Under the pieces are notes generated by a model that saw only the letters and a list, made by a program, of their open reading frames with translations, had not been told where the DNA came from and did no database searches. Of a stretch of 18,653 bases of DNA, positions 5,800 to 13,013 are shown piece after piece. The stretch covers positions 1 through 18,653 of the forward strand of contig JBJEQH010000038.1 in the NCBI GenBank assembly GCA_051881655.1, read 5' to 3'. The translations under genes were made by a program, and so were the position numbers. Source of the DNA: Heritagella sp051881655. GTDB lineage: Bacteria > Bacillota > Clostridia > Oscillospirales > Acutalibacteraceae. Every line of letters starts with the position of its first letter. Position 1 is the stretch's first letter.

Positions 5800-5853
5800 A
5801 AACAGACCGATGAAAAATCCCCCCTGCCCGCTTTTTCCGGCGGACAGGGGGGT
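5800..5853. repeat. 54-nt hairpin repeat, copy 2
   Basis: Second copy of the element at 4986-5039, with one substitution (G to A at the equivalent of 5000). The stem arms are 5819-5831 and 5840-5852. It lies between the convergent Fic and nudC genes. On the minus strand the hairpin is followed by ATTTTTC, so it can terminate nudC. It lies 30 nt past the Fic stop codon, the same distance as copy 1 from the transporter stop. Confidence 0.92.
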
Positions 5854-5872
5854 CTCTTGCTATTTGGGGGGA

Positions 5873-6718
5873 TTACAGCCGCCCCTGCATAAAGGCCAAA
5901 ATCATCTCGTTGGTCAGGCTGAAATCCTCGTTTTCCCGCACAATCTCCCCCCGGGGCACCCACCCGGCGGCGGACAGCTCGTCCTCCTGCAGGGTGATGG
6001 TGCCGTCCCCGTCCAGCTCGGCGGTAAAGCCCAGCAGCAGGGTGTCGCTGTAGCCCCAGGGCTGCGAGCGGTAATAGCGCAGGTTTTTCACGCGCACCCC
6101 GGTCTCCTCCCAGATTTCCCGGCGGGCGGCGTCCTCGGGGGTTTCGCCCGCCTCCATGTACCCGGCCAGCAGCACCCCGTCCTCCCCCAGGGGGCGGGTG
6201 CTCTCCTTCCCGCGGTAGCGGCTCATCAGCAGCCGGTCCCCGTCGGTGACGGCCAGAATCAGGGCCGGGGCGATTTGGGGATAGACCGTCCGCCCGCAGC
6301 GGGGGCAGACGATCATGCGCTCGGTTTCGCTGTGGGAGGTGGGGTGCCCGCAGGCGGAGCAGAAGAGATGTTCCCGGTACCAGCGGATCAGCTGCCAGGC
6401 GGTCACCCCGGCAAAGCGCAGGGGCTTTGCCATCTCCGTCCCCCGCCGGAAAAAGGAGGCCGGGGCGTGGAAAAACGGGTCCCCCCGGGGGGCCTCCGCC
6501 TTTGGCGCGAAGAAAAAGGCGCGCCCGTCGATGGAAAAGAGGTAGCGGGCCATGGGGCGGCCCTCCCACTCCCGGACAAGGGGGAAGCGCACTCCCCCGG
6601 GGGCGCGGCACAGGCAGAACCGGTCCTCTTCGCACATAAGGAGGTAATCCTCCGCCTGCGGGGTGCGGTCCGGGCGGTAGGTGATGTCAAACCGGTGCGG
6701 GGCAATCTCCTGAATCAT
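5873..6718 (-). CDS. nudC: NADH pyrophosphatase / NAD-capped RNA hydrolase
   Basis: A 281-aa Nudix hydrolase of the NudC type, which splits NAD(H) into NMN(H) and AMP and, in characterised members, removes NAD caps from RNA. The domain order is typical: an N-terminal NudC domain (about 1-110); a zinc ribbon with C120, C123, C138 and C141; and a Nudix box from G186 through E192, R200, E201, E204, E205 to G207, matching Gx5Ex7REUxEExGU. After the box comes 'SQPWGYSDT' (218-226), the signature separating NADH pyrophosphatases from other Nudix proteins (usually SQPWPFPxS; here altered in the second half). The start follows AGAGGAGG with suitable spacing. The gene lies 74 nt downstream of the S9 peptidase on the same strand with no visible promoter between, so it is probably co-transcribed. 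Confidence 0.93.
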   Translation of the reverse strand: MIQEIAPHRFDITYRPDRTPQAEDYLLMCEEDRFCLCRAPGGVRFPLVREWEGRPMARYLFSIDGRAFFFAPKAEAPRGDPFFHAPASFFRRGTEMAKPLRFAGVTAWQLIRWYREHLFCSACGHPTSHSETERMIVCPRCGRTVYPQIAPALILAVTDGDRLLMSRYRGKESTRPLGEDGVLLAGYMEAGETPEDAARREIWEETGVRVKNLRYYRSQPWGYSDTLLLGFTAELDGDGTITLQEDELSAAGWVPRGEIVRENEDFSLTNEMILAFMQGRL

Positions 6719-6761
6719 GAAAAGCCTCCTCTGTTTTTTTTGCGGGGAAGGGAACCCCGGG

Positions 6762-6797
6762 CCTGATTCTCCCGGGGATTCAGTCCCCGGGATCAGG
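6762..6797 (-). other. Long intergenic hairpin between peptidase and nudC
   Basis: CCTGAT pairs with ATCAGG outside a CCCGGGGA/TCCCCGGG inner stem with a 5-nt loop. It overlaps the peptidase stop codon. No U-tract follows, so it is more likely an mRNA-stabilising or processing structure, or a weak terminator, within a peptidase-nudC transcript. Confidence 0.6.
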
Positions 6798-8820
6798 ATT
6801 CTTCGGAACCTCCGGATTCCTGGGGGGCGGATTCGCCGGCGTAGCGGGCGAACCAGTCGGTGATCTCCCGCAGGCGGCGGATGCGGTGGGCCGGCATACC
6901 GGAGCGGGACAGCTCGTGGTTTTCGCCGTGGAACAGAATCATGCGGGTGGGCACGCCGTGCTGCAGCAGGGCGTTGACCATCTGCAGGCCCTCGGCCATC
7001 CAGCAGCGGTAGTCCTCATCCGAGTGGAGGAACAGGGTGGGGGTGGTGCAGGCGTCCATGTACTTCACCGGCGAGAAGCCCCACAGCCGCTCGGGGTCGT
7101 CCCAGGGGTTGCAGCCCATCTGGTCCACGTTGAAGTACCAGCCGATATCGGTGGTCAGGCTCTTGCTGAACCAGTTGGCGATGCCGCGCTGGCTGGCGGC
7201 CGCGGCAAACCGGGAGGTGTGGCCGATGATCCAGTTGGTCATAAAGCCGCCGTACGAGCCGCCGGTGACGCACACGCGCTTTTCGTCGATGGCGGGGAAG
7301 GACCGGAGGACGTGGTCGGTGAACTCCATCAGGTCGCTGTAATCAATGGTGCCGTAGCGGCCGCGGATATCGGCAAAATCGCCGCCCTTTCCGGCGCCGC
7401 CCCGGGGATTGCAGAAGAACACAAAGTACCCCTGCCCGGCCCAGTACTGCATCTCGTGGAAGAACAGCGTGCTGAAGGTGCCCTTGGGCCCGCCGTGGAT
7501 ATCGAGGATGGCGGGGTAGCGCTTTTGGGGGTCGCAGTCCATGGGGGCGAGCACCCAGCCGTCGATTTCCACGCCGTCCCGGTCGGTAAAGCCCATGTAC
7601 CGGGGCTCGGCCACATAGCGGTCCGCGGCAAACCCGTCGTTAAAATGGGAGAGGACGGTCTCGTTCCGGTTTTCGTCCACGGTGTACAGCTCCTGCAGGT
7701 GCAGCCCCCGCATTCCCACAAAGTAGAGCGTATCGCCCGCAAGGTCAAAGCACTCCACGCTGCCGCCGTCCCCGGTGACGGGCACATAGGTGTTCTCTTC
7801 GGTCAGGGTGTAGACGTAGGAGTAAATCCCCCGGGTGACGATGTAGAACACGCGGTCGTCCCGGATGCGGATGATGGTGCCCCCGCCCATGCGGCAGTCG
7901 GACCCCACAAAGTTGTAGGCGTCCAGGTCGGGGGTGACAAGCGTTGTCACCGTGCGGTCCGGCGCAATCCAGTAGGTGGACAGGTTTTCGTTGATGCCGT
8001 ACGTCTTTTTGTCGGTGCCGAGGAACAGCACGCCCCCCTTGTACCAGCCGATGCCCGCGGCATCGTACTGCCCGTCCTCCAGCCAGCGGGTGTGTTCGCC
8101 GGTTTTCAGGTCGATCTCCTCAATGGTGGAGAAGTGGCGGTTGACGGCGGAGAACGTCTCGGCCGAATAGAGGACGCGGTCGCCCTCCAGATGGAATTCC
8201 AGCACATCGGAGAGCGCCGGGGTCAGGAACGTGAGCGCCCCGTCCCGGTACAGCGCCAGGCGGGTGCGCTTTTTGTTGGTCCAGCCCGCCCCGTTCTGCC
8301 AGTAGGGCAGCTCGTCGATAATCTGATAATCCTTTTCCGCCTGTATGGCCGAGAGGGCCTGCTCCCGCTCTTCCCCGGTGAGGCCGGTGAGATCGGGGCG
8401 CCGGTTGTCAAAATCCACGGACAGCAGATAGCCGCCGGCCGCGGGCCGGATGGAGAGAACCGTGTACGGCACGCGGAACAGCTCGGTTTTTTCGCCGGTG
8501 TGCAGGTCATAGCGCATCACGGGGGTGATCTCCTCGCCCTTTTCCCGCAGGGCGGCAATTTCTTCGTCCTTTTCCCCGGGGAAGAGCAGGGCGGTCTCCC
8601 CGTCCCAGCAGGCGGTTTTGCAGGAGCCGGTGTCCTTCAGCTCCCGCAGCGAGCCGTCGGCGGGGGTGTACAGCCACAGGGTATGGGTGTAGCCGCGCCG
8701 GTCCTCCTGCGCCGCCGAGACGGTGAGCAGGGCGCGCTCCCCGCTGGGGGAGAAGCACAGGTGGTGGACAAAACGGGCCGAACAGAATTCATCAATACGA
8801 ATGGGTTTCAAGACGGTCAT
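6793..8820 (-). CDS. S9-family prolyl oligopeptidase / acylaminoacyl peptidase
   Basis: A 675-aa serine peptidase of family S9, closest in pattern to S9C acylaminoacyl- and dipeptidyl-type enzymes. An N-terminal beta-propeller (about 1-400) is followed by an alpha/beta-hydrolase domain (about 410-665). The triad can be read directly: S522 in 'GGSYGG', D603 in 'HSDEDYRC' and H635 in 'GENHELSRSG'. 'DIHGGP' and 'NPRGGAGKGGDF' are the oxyanion-side and preceding family motifs. There is no signal peptide or membrane segment, so it acts in the cytoplasm, probably trimming short peptides. Start choice: the ATG at 8820 directly abuts AAAGG, while the TTG three codons later (8811) has AAAGGATG at good spacing and may be the true start. 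The last approximately 12 residues are acidic and Ser/Gly-rich, outside the catalytic fold. Confidence 0.93.
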   Translation of the reverse strand: MTVLKPIRIDEFCSARFVHHLCFSPSGERALLTVSAAQEDRRGYTHTLWLYTPADGSLRELKDTGSCKTACWDGETALLFPGEKDEEIAALREKGEEITPVMRYDLHTGEKTELFRVPYTVLSIRPAAGGYLLSVDFDNRRPDLTGLTGEEREQALSAIQAEKDYQIIDELPYWQNGAGWTNKKRTRLALYRDGALTFLTPALSDVLEFHLEGDRVLYSAETFSAVNRHFSTIEEIDLKTGEHTRWLEDGQYDAAGIGWYKGGVLFLGTDKKTYGINENLSTYWIAPDRTVTTLVTPDLDAYNFVGSDCRMGGGTIIRIRDDRVFYIVTRGIYSYVYTLTEENTYVPVTGDGGSVECFDLAGDTLYFVGMRGLHLQELYTVDENRNETVLSHFNDGFAADRYVAEPRYMGFTDRDGVEIDGWVLAPMDCDPQKRYPAILDIHGGPKGTFSTLFFHEMQYWAGQGYFVFFCNPRGGAGKGGDFADIRGRYGTIDYSDLMEFTDHVLRSFPAIDEKRVCVTGGSYGGFMTNWIIGHTSRFAAAASQRGIANWFSKSLTTDIGWYFNVDQMGCNPWDDPERLWGFSPVKYMDACTTPTLFLHSDEDYRCWMAEGLQMVNALLQHGVPTRMILFHGENHELSRSGMPAHRIRRLREITDWFARYAGESAPQESGGSEES

Positions 8821-8879
8821 CCTTTCTTTTGGGGGGCATTGCCCGCGGCCGGCCGCGGACGGGCCCTTTTCCCGGTCTT

Positions 8880-8908
8880 ATTATAGGAGCAAGTTGGGCT
8901 TTTGGCAA
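8880..8908 (-). promoter_or_regulatory. Promoter of the peptidase-nudC unit
   Basis: On the minus strand, TTGCCA (complement of 8903-8908), a 17-nt spacer and TATAAT (complement of 8880-8885). The leader is about 52 nt. Confidence 0.87.
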
Positions 8909-8918
8909 GGGCCGCCCC

Positions 8919-8947
8919 TTGCACGGCGGGGCGGTTTTTGGTATAAT
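8919..8947 (+). promoter_or_regulatory. Promoter of trmB
   Basis: TTGCAC at 8919-8924, a 17-nt spacer and TATAAT at 8942-8947. The -35 box lies only 10 bp from the -35 of the divergent peptidase promoter. A CCGCCCC/GGGGCGG inverted repeat at 8912-8934 covers this -35 and could bind a regulator. Confidence 0.85.
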
Positions 8948-8989
8948 CGGGACGGACCCGCCCGAACGGCGGCACAAAGGAGAATCCGT

Positions 8990-9730
8990 ATGAGAATGCG
9001 CAAAAAGGAATGGGCCCGCCCGGAATTGGCGGCGTGCCCGTATTATGTGAAGGAACCTTCGGCCATGCGGGGGCAGTGGCGCTCCTTTTTCAAAAAGGAC
9101 CAGCCCATTTTCCTCGATCTGGGGTGCGGGAAGTGCGAATTTCTGCGCAAGGTGGCCCACCGGCACCCGGAGGTGAATTTTATCGGCATCGACCAGAGCG
9201 ACGACGTGCTGGGCGTGGGGCGCCGGCTGATCGAGGAGACCTACGGGCAGGCGCCGGTGGACAACATCGCGCTGTTTGCCGGGAATATCGAGGAGCTCAC
9301 CCGCTTTTTTGACCCCGAAAAGGAGAAGTGCGCCCGGATCTACATCAATTTCTGCAACCCGTGGCCCAAGGCGCGGCACCACAAGCGCCGCCTGACCCAC
9401 ACGCAGCAGTTGGAGAAATACCGGGCTCTGCTGGAAGAAAACGGGGAGATCTGGTTTAAAACCGACAACGACGACCTGTTTCTGGCGACGCTGCGGTATA
9501 TGAAGGACGCGGGCTTTGCGGTGTACAGGAGCACCCGCGACCTGCACGGGGAGAACGACCCGGAGAACGCCTGGTCGGAGCACGAGATCCTGTTTTCCCG
9601 GCAGGGCATCCCCATCAAGGCGCTGAAGGCCCGCATGGAAGAGCGGCCCCAAAAGGAACCGGCGGGCTCCCCGGCGGAGGCTTCCCCGGCGGAGGAGACT
9701 TCCCCCGCGGAGAGGGAAGAAGAGGAATAA
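8990..9730 (+). CDS. trmB: tRNA (guanine-N7-)-methyltransferase
   Basis: A 246-aa SAM-dependent methyltransferase that forms m7G46 in the variable loop of tRNA. 'FLDLGCGKCEFL' (41-52) is the SAM-binding glycine loop. 'IYINFCNPWPKARHHKRRL' (117-135) is the family signature normally written NF(S/P)DPWPKxRHxKRR, here with C122-N123 at the usual DP-adjacent position. 'KTDNDDLF' (157-164) and 'SEHE' (about 196-199) are further conserved blocks. The start at ATG 8990 follows AAAGGAG (8976-8982) and lies downstream of a consensus promoter; the frame extends further upstream only through the promoter. After about residue 212 there is an extra 30-35 residue tail rich in Pro, Ala and Glu with SPAE repeats and a poly-Glu end, absent from most TrmB proteins I recall and probably disordered. 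Confidence 0.94.
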   Translation: MRMRKKEWARPELAACPYYVKEPSAMRGQWRSFFKKDQPIFLDLGCGKCEFLRKVAHRHPEVNFIGIDQSDDVLGVGRRLIEETYGQAPVDNIALFAGNIEELTRFFDPEKEKCARIYINFCNPWPKARHHKRRLTHTQQLEKYRALLEENGEIWFKTDNDDLFLATLRYMKDAGFAVYRSTRDLHGENDPENAWSEHEILFSRQGIPIKALKARMEERPQKEPAGSPAEASPAEETSPAEREEEE

Positions 9731-9741
9731 GCAAAAGAAAA

Positions 9742-9779
9742 AGCGGACGCAGATTTTTCTGCGTCCGCTGTGCTTTTTT
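9742..9779. terminator. Bidirectional terminator downstream of trmB
   Basis: AGCGGACGCAGA pairs perfectly with TCTGCGTCCGCT (9742-9753 with 9758-9769). On the plus strand TTTTTT follows at 9774-9779; on the minus strand the hairpin is followed by TTTTTCTTTT. It lies between the convergent trmB and DUF3810 genes and can serve both. Confidence 0.93.
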
Positions 9780-9822
9780 GGGGGGGCGGTTTTCGGGGAA
9801 GAACCCACGGAAAACCGGGAAA

Positions 9823-9842
9823 GCCCCCTGAAATCAGGGGGC
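9823..9842 (-). terminator. GC-rich hairpin at the DUF3810 stop codon
   Basis: GCCCCCTGA pairs with TCAGGGGGC around a 2-nt loop (a 3- to 4-nt loop after fraying). Its right arm contains the stop codon of the leftward gene. Only TTT follows on the minus strand, so it probably assists the stronger hairpin at 9742-9779. Confidence 0.45.
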
Positions 9843-10943
9843 GGCGTTCTCTTTCTCCGCGAAGCTGAGGAGCAGATCCACCATGCGGCCGTAGCTTTTC
9901 ACGCCGTCCGACTGCTGGTTGAGCTTTAAATACCCGTCGTTTACGTTCTGGGCCACCGTGGCGGCCGGGGTATCGTACTGCTTCCAGAAGGCGCTGCGGG
10001 CCTGCAGATCCCGGCGCACCCCGTCGTCCAGCAGGGAATTGACGGCCTGATAGGCTTCGTTGTCGGCGCTGTACAGGGCGTTGCGCGCATGGAGCAGGGC
10101 GAGCAGCGCGCCCGAATACTGAAATTCCGGGTCATCGCTGTAGCGGCAGGCGAGATAGGCGACAAAATTTGCCTCCTCCTCCTGCATATACCCGCGCAGA
10201 TGGGTCAGCTCGTGGCACATGACGGCGGCCTCCTCGTCCGGGCGCACGGCGGTGTTCACGTTGGCTTCCAAAGTAAGGGGCATATAGATCCCGGTGATGT
10301 TCAGATAGCACATCCCCTCGCTCCACCACACGAGCTTGGGGGCGATGTCCGCGCTCCACAGCGTGGGGTAGGTTTCCTCCAGCTTATTAAAGGAGCGGGC
10401 GGCCTCCTGCCGGCGCTCCTCCCCGTCGGCAAAATGGGTGGCCATGGTGCCGTCCTCCTGCTCCGGCAGCTTTTCGCGCAGGCGGTTGGCGTCCTCGGTC
10501 AGGGAGACGCACAGGTCATACAGCTCCCCGGTGCTGCGCGCCCGCACCGTGAGCCCGCTCTCCTCGGCAAAGGAGGTGCGGGTGTAATTGACGCCGCAGA
10601 AGGCGGCATACAGAAAGAACAGGACGCCCAAAAGGAGAAAGGGGGTGTAGATCCCCCGGAGGAACCGGGAGAGGCGCCGCCCCGGGTACCGGATGAGGCG
10701 CACGGTGCCGTAAATAAGGAAGAACAAAAGAAGCGCCGTGAGCAGATACAGGCCGATTTCGCACAGGGAGAACGGAACCCACGAGAGAATGGGCGCGACG
10801 GCGGACACGACGGCCCGGTAGGGGCCCATCGCCCACCAGGAGCCAAAGCCGGGCACCTGATACGCGAGCAGGAGCAACAGCGCCCCCAGCAGCCAGAACA
10901 GCAGAAGAAAATGACGTTTGCAGTGCAGAAAAGAACGGTCCAT
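9834..10943 (-). CDS. DUF3810-family HExxH membrane protein
   Basis: A 369-aa protein with three predicted transmembrane segments at the N-terminus (about 12-30, 60-82 and 100-117), followed by a soluble domain of about 250 residues. That domain carries 'CHELTHLRGYMQEEEANF' (243-260): H244 and H248 of an HExxH zinc motif, with a glutamate cluster 7-9 residues later placed like the third ligand of gluzincin metallopeptidases. This combination matches DUF3810, a family annotated as unknown but with a metallopeptidase-like motif. Proteolytic activity and substrate are inferred, not shown. The topology suggests the catalytic part faces outside the cell. The start is the ATG after AAGGAG with 5-nt spacing. 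It is divergent from the GT-C-like membrane protein gene. Confidence 0.87.
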   Translation of the reverse strand: MDRSFLHCKRHFLLLFWLLGALLLLLAYQVPGFGSWWAMGPYRAVVSAVAPILSWVPFSLCEIGLYLLTALLLFFLIYGTVRLIRYPGRRLSRFLRGIYTPFLLLGVLFFLYAAFCGVNYTRTSFAEESGLTVRARSTGELYDLCVSLTEDANRLREKLPEQEDGTMATHFADGEERRQEAARSFNKLEETYPTLWSADIAPKLVWWSEGMCYLNITGIYMPLTLEANVNTAVRPDEEAAVMCHELTHLRGYMQEEEANFVAYLACRYSDDPEFQYSGALLALLHARNALYSADNEAYQAVNSLLDDGVRRDLQARSAFWKQYDTPAATVAQNVNDGYLKLNQQSDGVKSYGRMVDLLLSFAEKENAAP

Positions 10944-11000
10944 GGGATCTCCTTCCTTTTATAAGACGGGTGCGGATAACGGGCCGGAAAAAGCCCAAAC

Positions 11001-11029
11001 TTGACCAAACGGGAATTTTCTTATATCAT
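11001..11029 (+). promoter_or_regulatory. Promoter of the GT-C-like membrane protein gene
   Basis: TTGACC at 11001-11006, a 17-nt spacer, and TATCAT at 11024-11029. The expected transcription start is near 11036, 12 nt before the ATG at 11048. Its -10 overlaps the -10 of a leftward promoter. Confidence 0.7.
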
Positions 11030-11053
11030 AAGGCAAACGGAGAAAAAATGCAA
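11025..11053 (-). promoter_or_regulatory. Putative promoter of the DUF3810 gene
   Basis: On the minus strand, TTGCAT (complement of 11048-11053), a 17-nt spacer and TATGAT (complement of 11025-11030). The -35 covers the first codons of the divergent gene. The leader to the DUF3810 ATG would be about 75 nt. A closer -10-like TTATAA just upstream of the ribosome binding site lacks a -35 and is less likely. Confidence 0.5.
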
Positions 11054-12895
11054 ACGCAAAAGGGGGGCGGCGGCGTGACCGGACGGAACACAAAGCGGAA
11101 TATGCTGATCGGGCTGGCGGCCTTCCTGCCGGTTTTCCTGCTGCTCTATTGGCGGCTGCCCTACGGCTTTGGCTGGAACGACGAGGTGACTCCCCTGGCG
11201 GTGGCCTGGCGCTTTTTGCTGGGGGACCGGCCGCTGCTGGACAGCTGGGACCCGCACCAGAGCTTTGCCATCCTGCTCATGGAGCCGCTGCGCCTGTACC
11301 GGGAGGCGGTGGGGTCTCTCGATGGGGTGCTGCTTATTTTCCGGGGGCTGTTCCTCGTTTTCTCGCTCATTCTCGCCCTGTGGTGCGGGTACTGCCTGTA
11401 CGCCTTCTCCCACAACCTCGCCCCGGCGCTTCTCTCGGCGCTGCTGATCTGGATCATGGTGCCCTCGGCCCTGGGAACCATGACGGCCCAGAGCACGGCG
11501 CTGCTGCTGATGACGGCGGCGGGGTGCAGCATTTTGCCCCTGTACCGCCCCATGCCCGGGCGGCGCACGGTGACGTTTGCCCTGCTGGGCGGGCTGCTGG
11601 GCGGCGGGGCGGTGGTGTGCTACCCGCTGTTCCTTCTGGCGGTGCCCTGCTTTTTCGTGATGATCTTCTTCTGCATCCCCCACCGGAAAAACCACCGCCG
11701 GCTGAAAGCGCTGCTTCCCTTTGCGGCGGGGGCGGCGCTGTTCCCCGTCCTCTTTTTGGTGCGGCTGACCGGGTGGATCGGCCTGCCGGGGGTGACGGAA
11801 AACCTCGAGTGGCTGTTCACCACGCGCAGCACCCCCGTGTCCGGCTGGGGGCAGGCGGCGTACCAGTTCCTGCAGACGTATGTGAAGGCCGACCCCTTCT
11901 ACCTGCTGCCGCTGTCGCTGTTCCTGCTGTGGGCGCTGTTCCGGTATCTGCCCATCCCCCTGCAGTTCCGGCCGGTGAAGTGGTTTAACCGGATCATCAA
12001 GATCACCCTGCCGGTGTGCGTGTTCGGCAGCCTGGTGATTACGCTGATAACCGGCGACGGGGATCTGACCGACCCCATGAAGCTGAACCGCATGATGCTG
12101 TGCGTGGGGTTCTGGCCGCTGCTGCTGTTCCTGCGCCACCGGCGGCAAAAGCAGTTCGGCGCCATGTTCTGGTGCCTGTACATGCCGGCCCAGTGCATGG
12201 CGCTGGCGTGCTGGTGGTGCGACCGCGAGGGCGGCTTCCCGGCGGCGGCCATGCTGCTGCCGGCCGTGGTGTGCCTGGTGATGATGTGCTGGCGGCTGTA
12301 TATGATGCACGGGAAAAAGGACAAAAAGCTGACGGCGCGCCGGACCTACCGCTTCGGCCTGATGGGGCTGAGCGCGTGCCTGCTTTTGGCGGTGCTGGGC
12401 GGGCGCGTGCTGGCAAACCCGGGGGACGAGGCCACCCCCCTGCTGCACACCGCGCTGCTGCGCGGCCCGGCCGCCGGGCTGATTACCACGCAGGAGCAGG
12501 CCGATGATTACGGCGACGTGCTGGACGAGCTGGACCGGTACCGGCAGCAGACGGAGGACGAAGAGTACCTGCTGCTGGCGGGAAAACTGCCGGTGGGGTA
12601 TCTGTACGCCGAAAAGCGGCCCGCGTCGCCCTATGTAAAGAGCGTCGCGCTGGACAGTGCCAGCCTGTCCGTGTACCTGTGGGGCCACCGGGAGCGCCTG
12701 CCGCACCACATTCTGCAGCCGCGCAGCGGCTACGGCCGCGGCAACGAGAAGAGCGCGCCCGACCTGCAGCAGGCGCGGTGGCTGATGGACGCGGACGTGC
12801 AGCTGACCACCACACGCTGCGCCTATTGGTACGAGGCAAAGCAGGGGAACGGCCTGCTGACCGGCTATTTTACCGGCGCGGGCGCCGAGGGATAG
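11048..12895 (+). CDS. Polytopic membrane protein, GT-C glycosyltransferase-like
   Basis: A 615-aa protein with an N-terminal hydrophobic helix, then about ten more membrane segments to about residue 460, and a C-terminal soluble part of about 150 residues. After the first helix comes 'FGWNDEVTPLAVAWRFLLGDRPLLDSWDPHQ'-like sequence: an Asp-Glu pair in the first outer loop followed by a second Asp/His cluster. This layout resembles GT-C glycosyltransferases that use polyprenyl-phosphate sugars (PMT/ArnT-like), where an acidic residue in that loop is catalytic. I cannot name a family with confidence and a non-enzymatic role remains possible. Start: the ATG at 11048 has only a weak GGAG; a GTG at 11075 follows AAAAGGGGGG at good spacing and may be the real start. 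A strong terminator follows the stop codon directly. Confidence 0.8.
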   Translation: MQTQKGGGGVTGRNTKRNMLIGLAAFLPVFLLLYWRLPYGFGWNDEVTPLAVAWRFLLGDRPLLDSWDPHQSFAILLMEPLRLYREAVGSLDGVLLIFRGLFLVFSLILALWCGYCLYAFSHNLAPALLSALLIWIMVPSALGTMTAQSTALLLMTAAGCSILPLYRPMPGRRTVTFALLGGLLGGGAVVCYPLFLLAVPCFFVMIFFCIPHRKNHRRLKALLPFAAGAALFPVLFLVRLTGWIGLPGVTENLEWLFTTRSTPVSGWGQAAYQFLQTYVKADPFYLLPLSLFLLWALFRYLPIPLQFRPVKWFNRIIKITLPVCVFGSLVITLITGDGDLTDPMKLNRMMLCVGFWPLLLFLRHRRQKQFGAMFWCLYMPAQCMALACWWCDREGGFPAAAMLLPAVVCLVMMCWRLYMMHGKKDKKLTARRTYRFGLMGLSACLLLAVLGGRVLANPGDEATPLLHTALLRGPAAGLITTQEQADDYGDVLDELDRYRQQTEDEEYLLLAGKLPVGYLYAEKRPASPYVKSVALDSASLSVYLWGHRERLPHHILQPRSGYGRGNEKSAPDLQQARWLMDADVQLTTTRCAYWYEAKQGNGLLTGYFTGAGAEG

Positions 12896-12933
12896 AAGAG
12901 GGCCGGGGGGAATTTTTCCCGGCCCTCTTTTTT
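12896..12933 (+). terminator. Terminator of the GT-C-like gene
   Basis: AAGAGGGCCGGG (12896-12907) pairs perfectly with CCCGGCCCTCTT (12918-12929) and merges into a T-run to 12933. It begins immediately after the TAG stop codon and ends 11 nt before the next promoter. Confidence 0.95.
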
Positions 12934-12943
12934 GAAAAAGGGC

Positions 12944-12974
12944 TTGACCTGGAGCGAACTCCAGGTGGTATGCT
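12944..12974 (+). promoter_or_regulatory. MerR-type promoter/operator of the reductase operon
   Basis: TTGACC (12944-12949) and TATGCT (12969-12974) are separated by 19 bp, not 17. The overlong spacer is filled by a perfect dyad: ACCTGGAG at 12947-12954, CGAA, and CTCCAGGT at 12959-12966. This is the hallmark of MerR-family control, in which the bound regulator twists the DNA to align the -35 and -10. The half-site resembles the CTTGGAGT-type site I recall for AdhR/NmlR regulators. The likely regulator is encoded two genes on, at 14172. Confidence 0.93.
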
Positions 12975-13013
12975 GAAGACACCCTACATTTTTGAAAAAC
13001 GGGAGGAGAGACC

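Noticed and set aside
6886..8886. 666-codon open frame on the plus strand
   Set aside because: Antisense shadow of the S9 peptidase, whose catalytic triad is clear on the minus strand.
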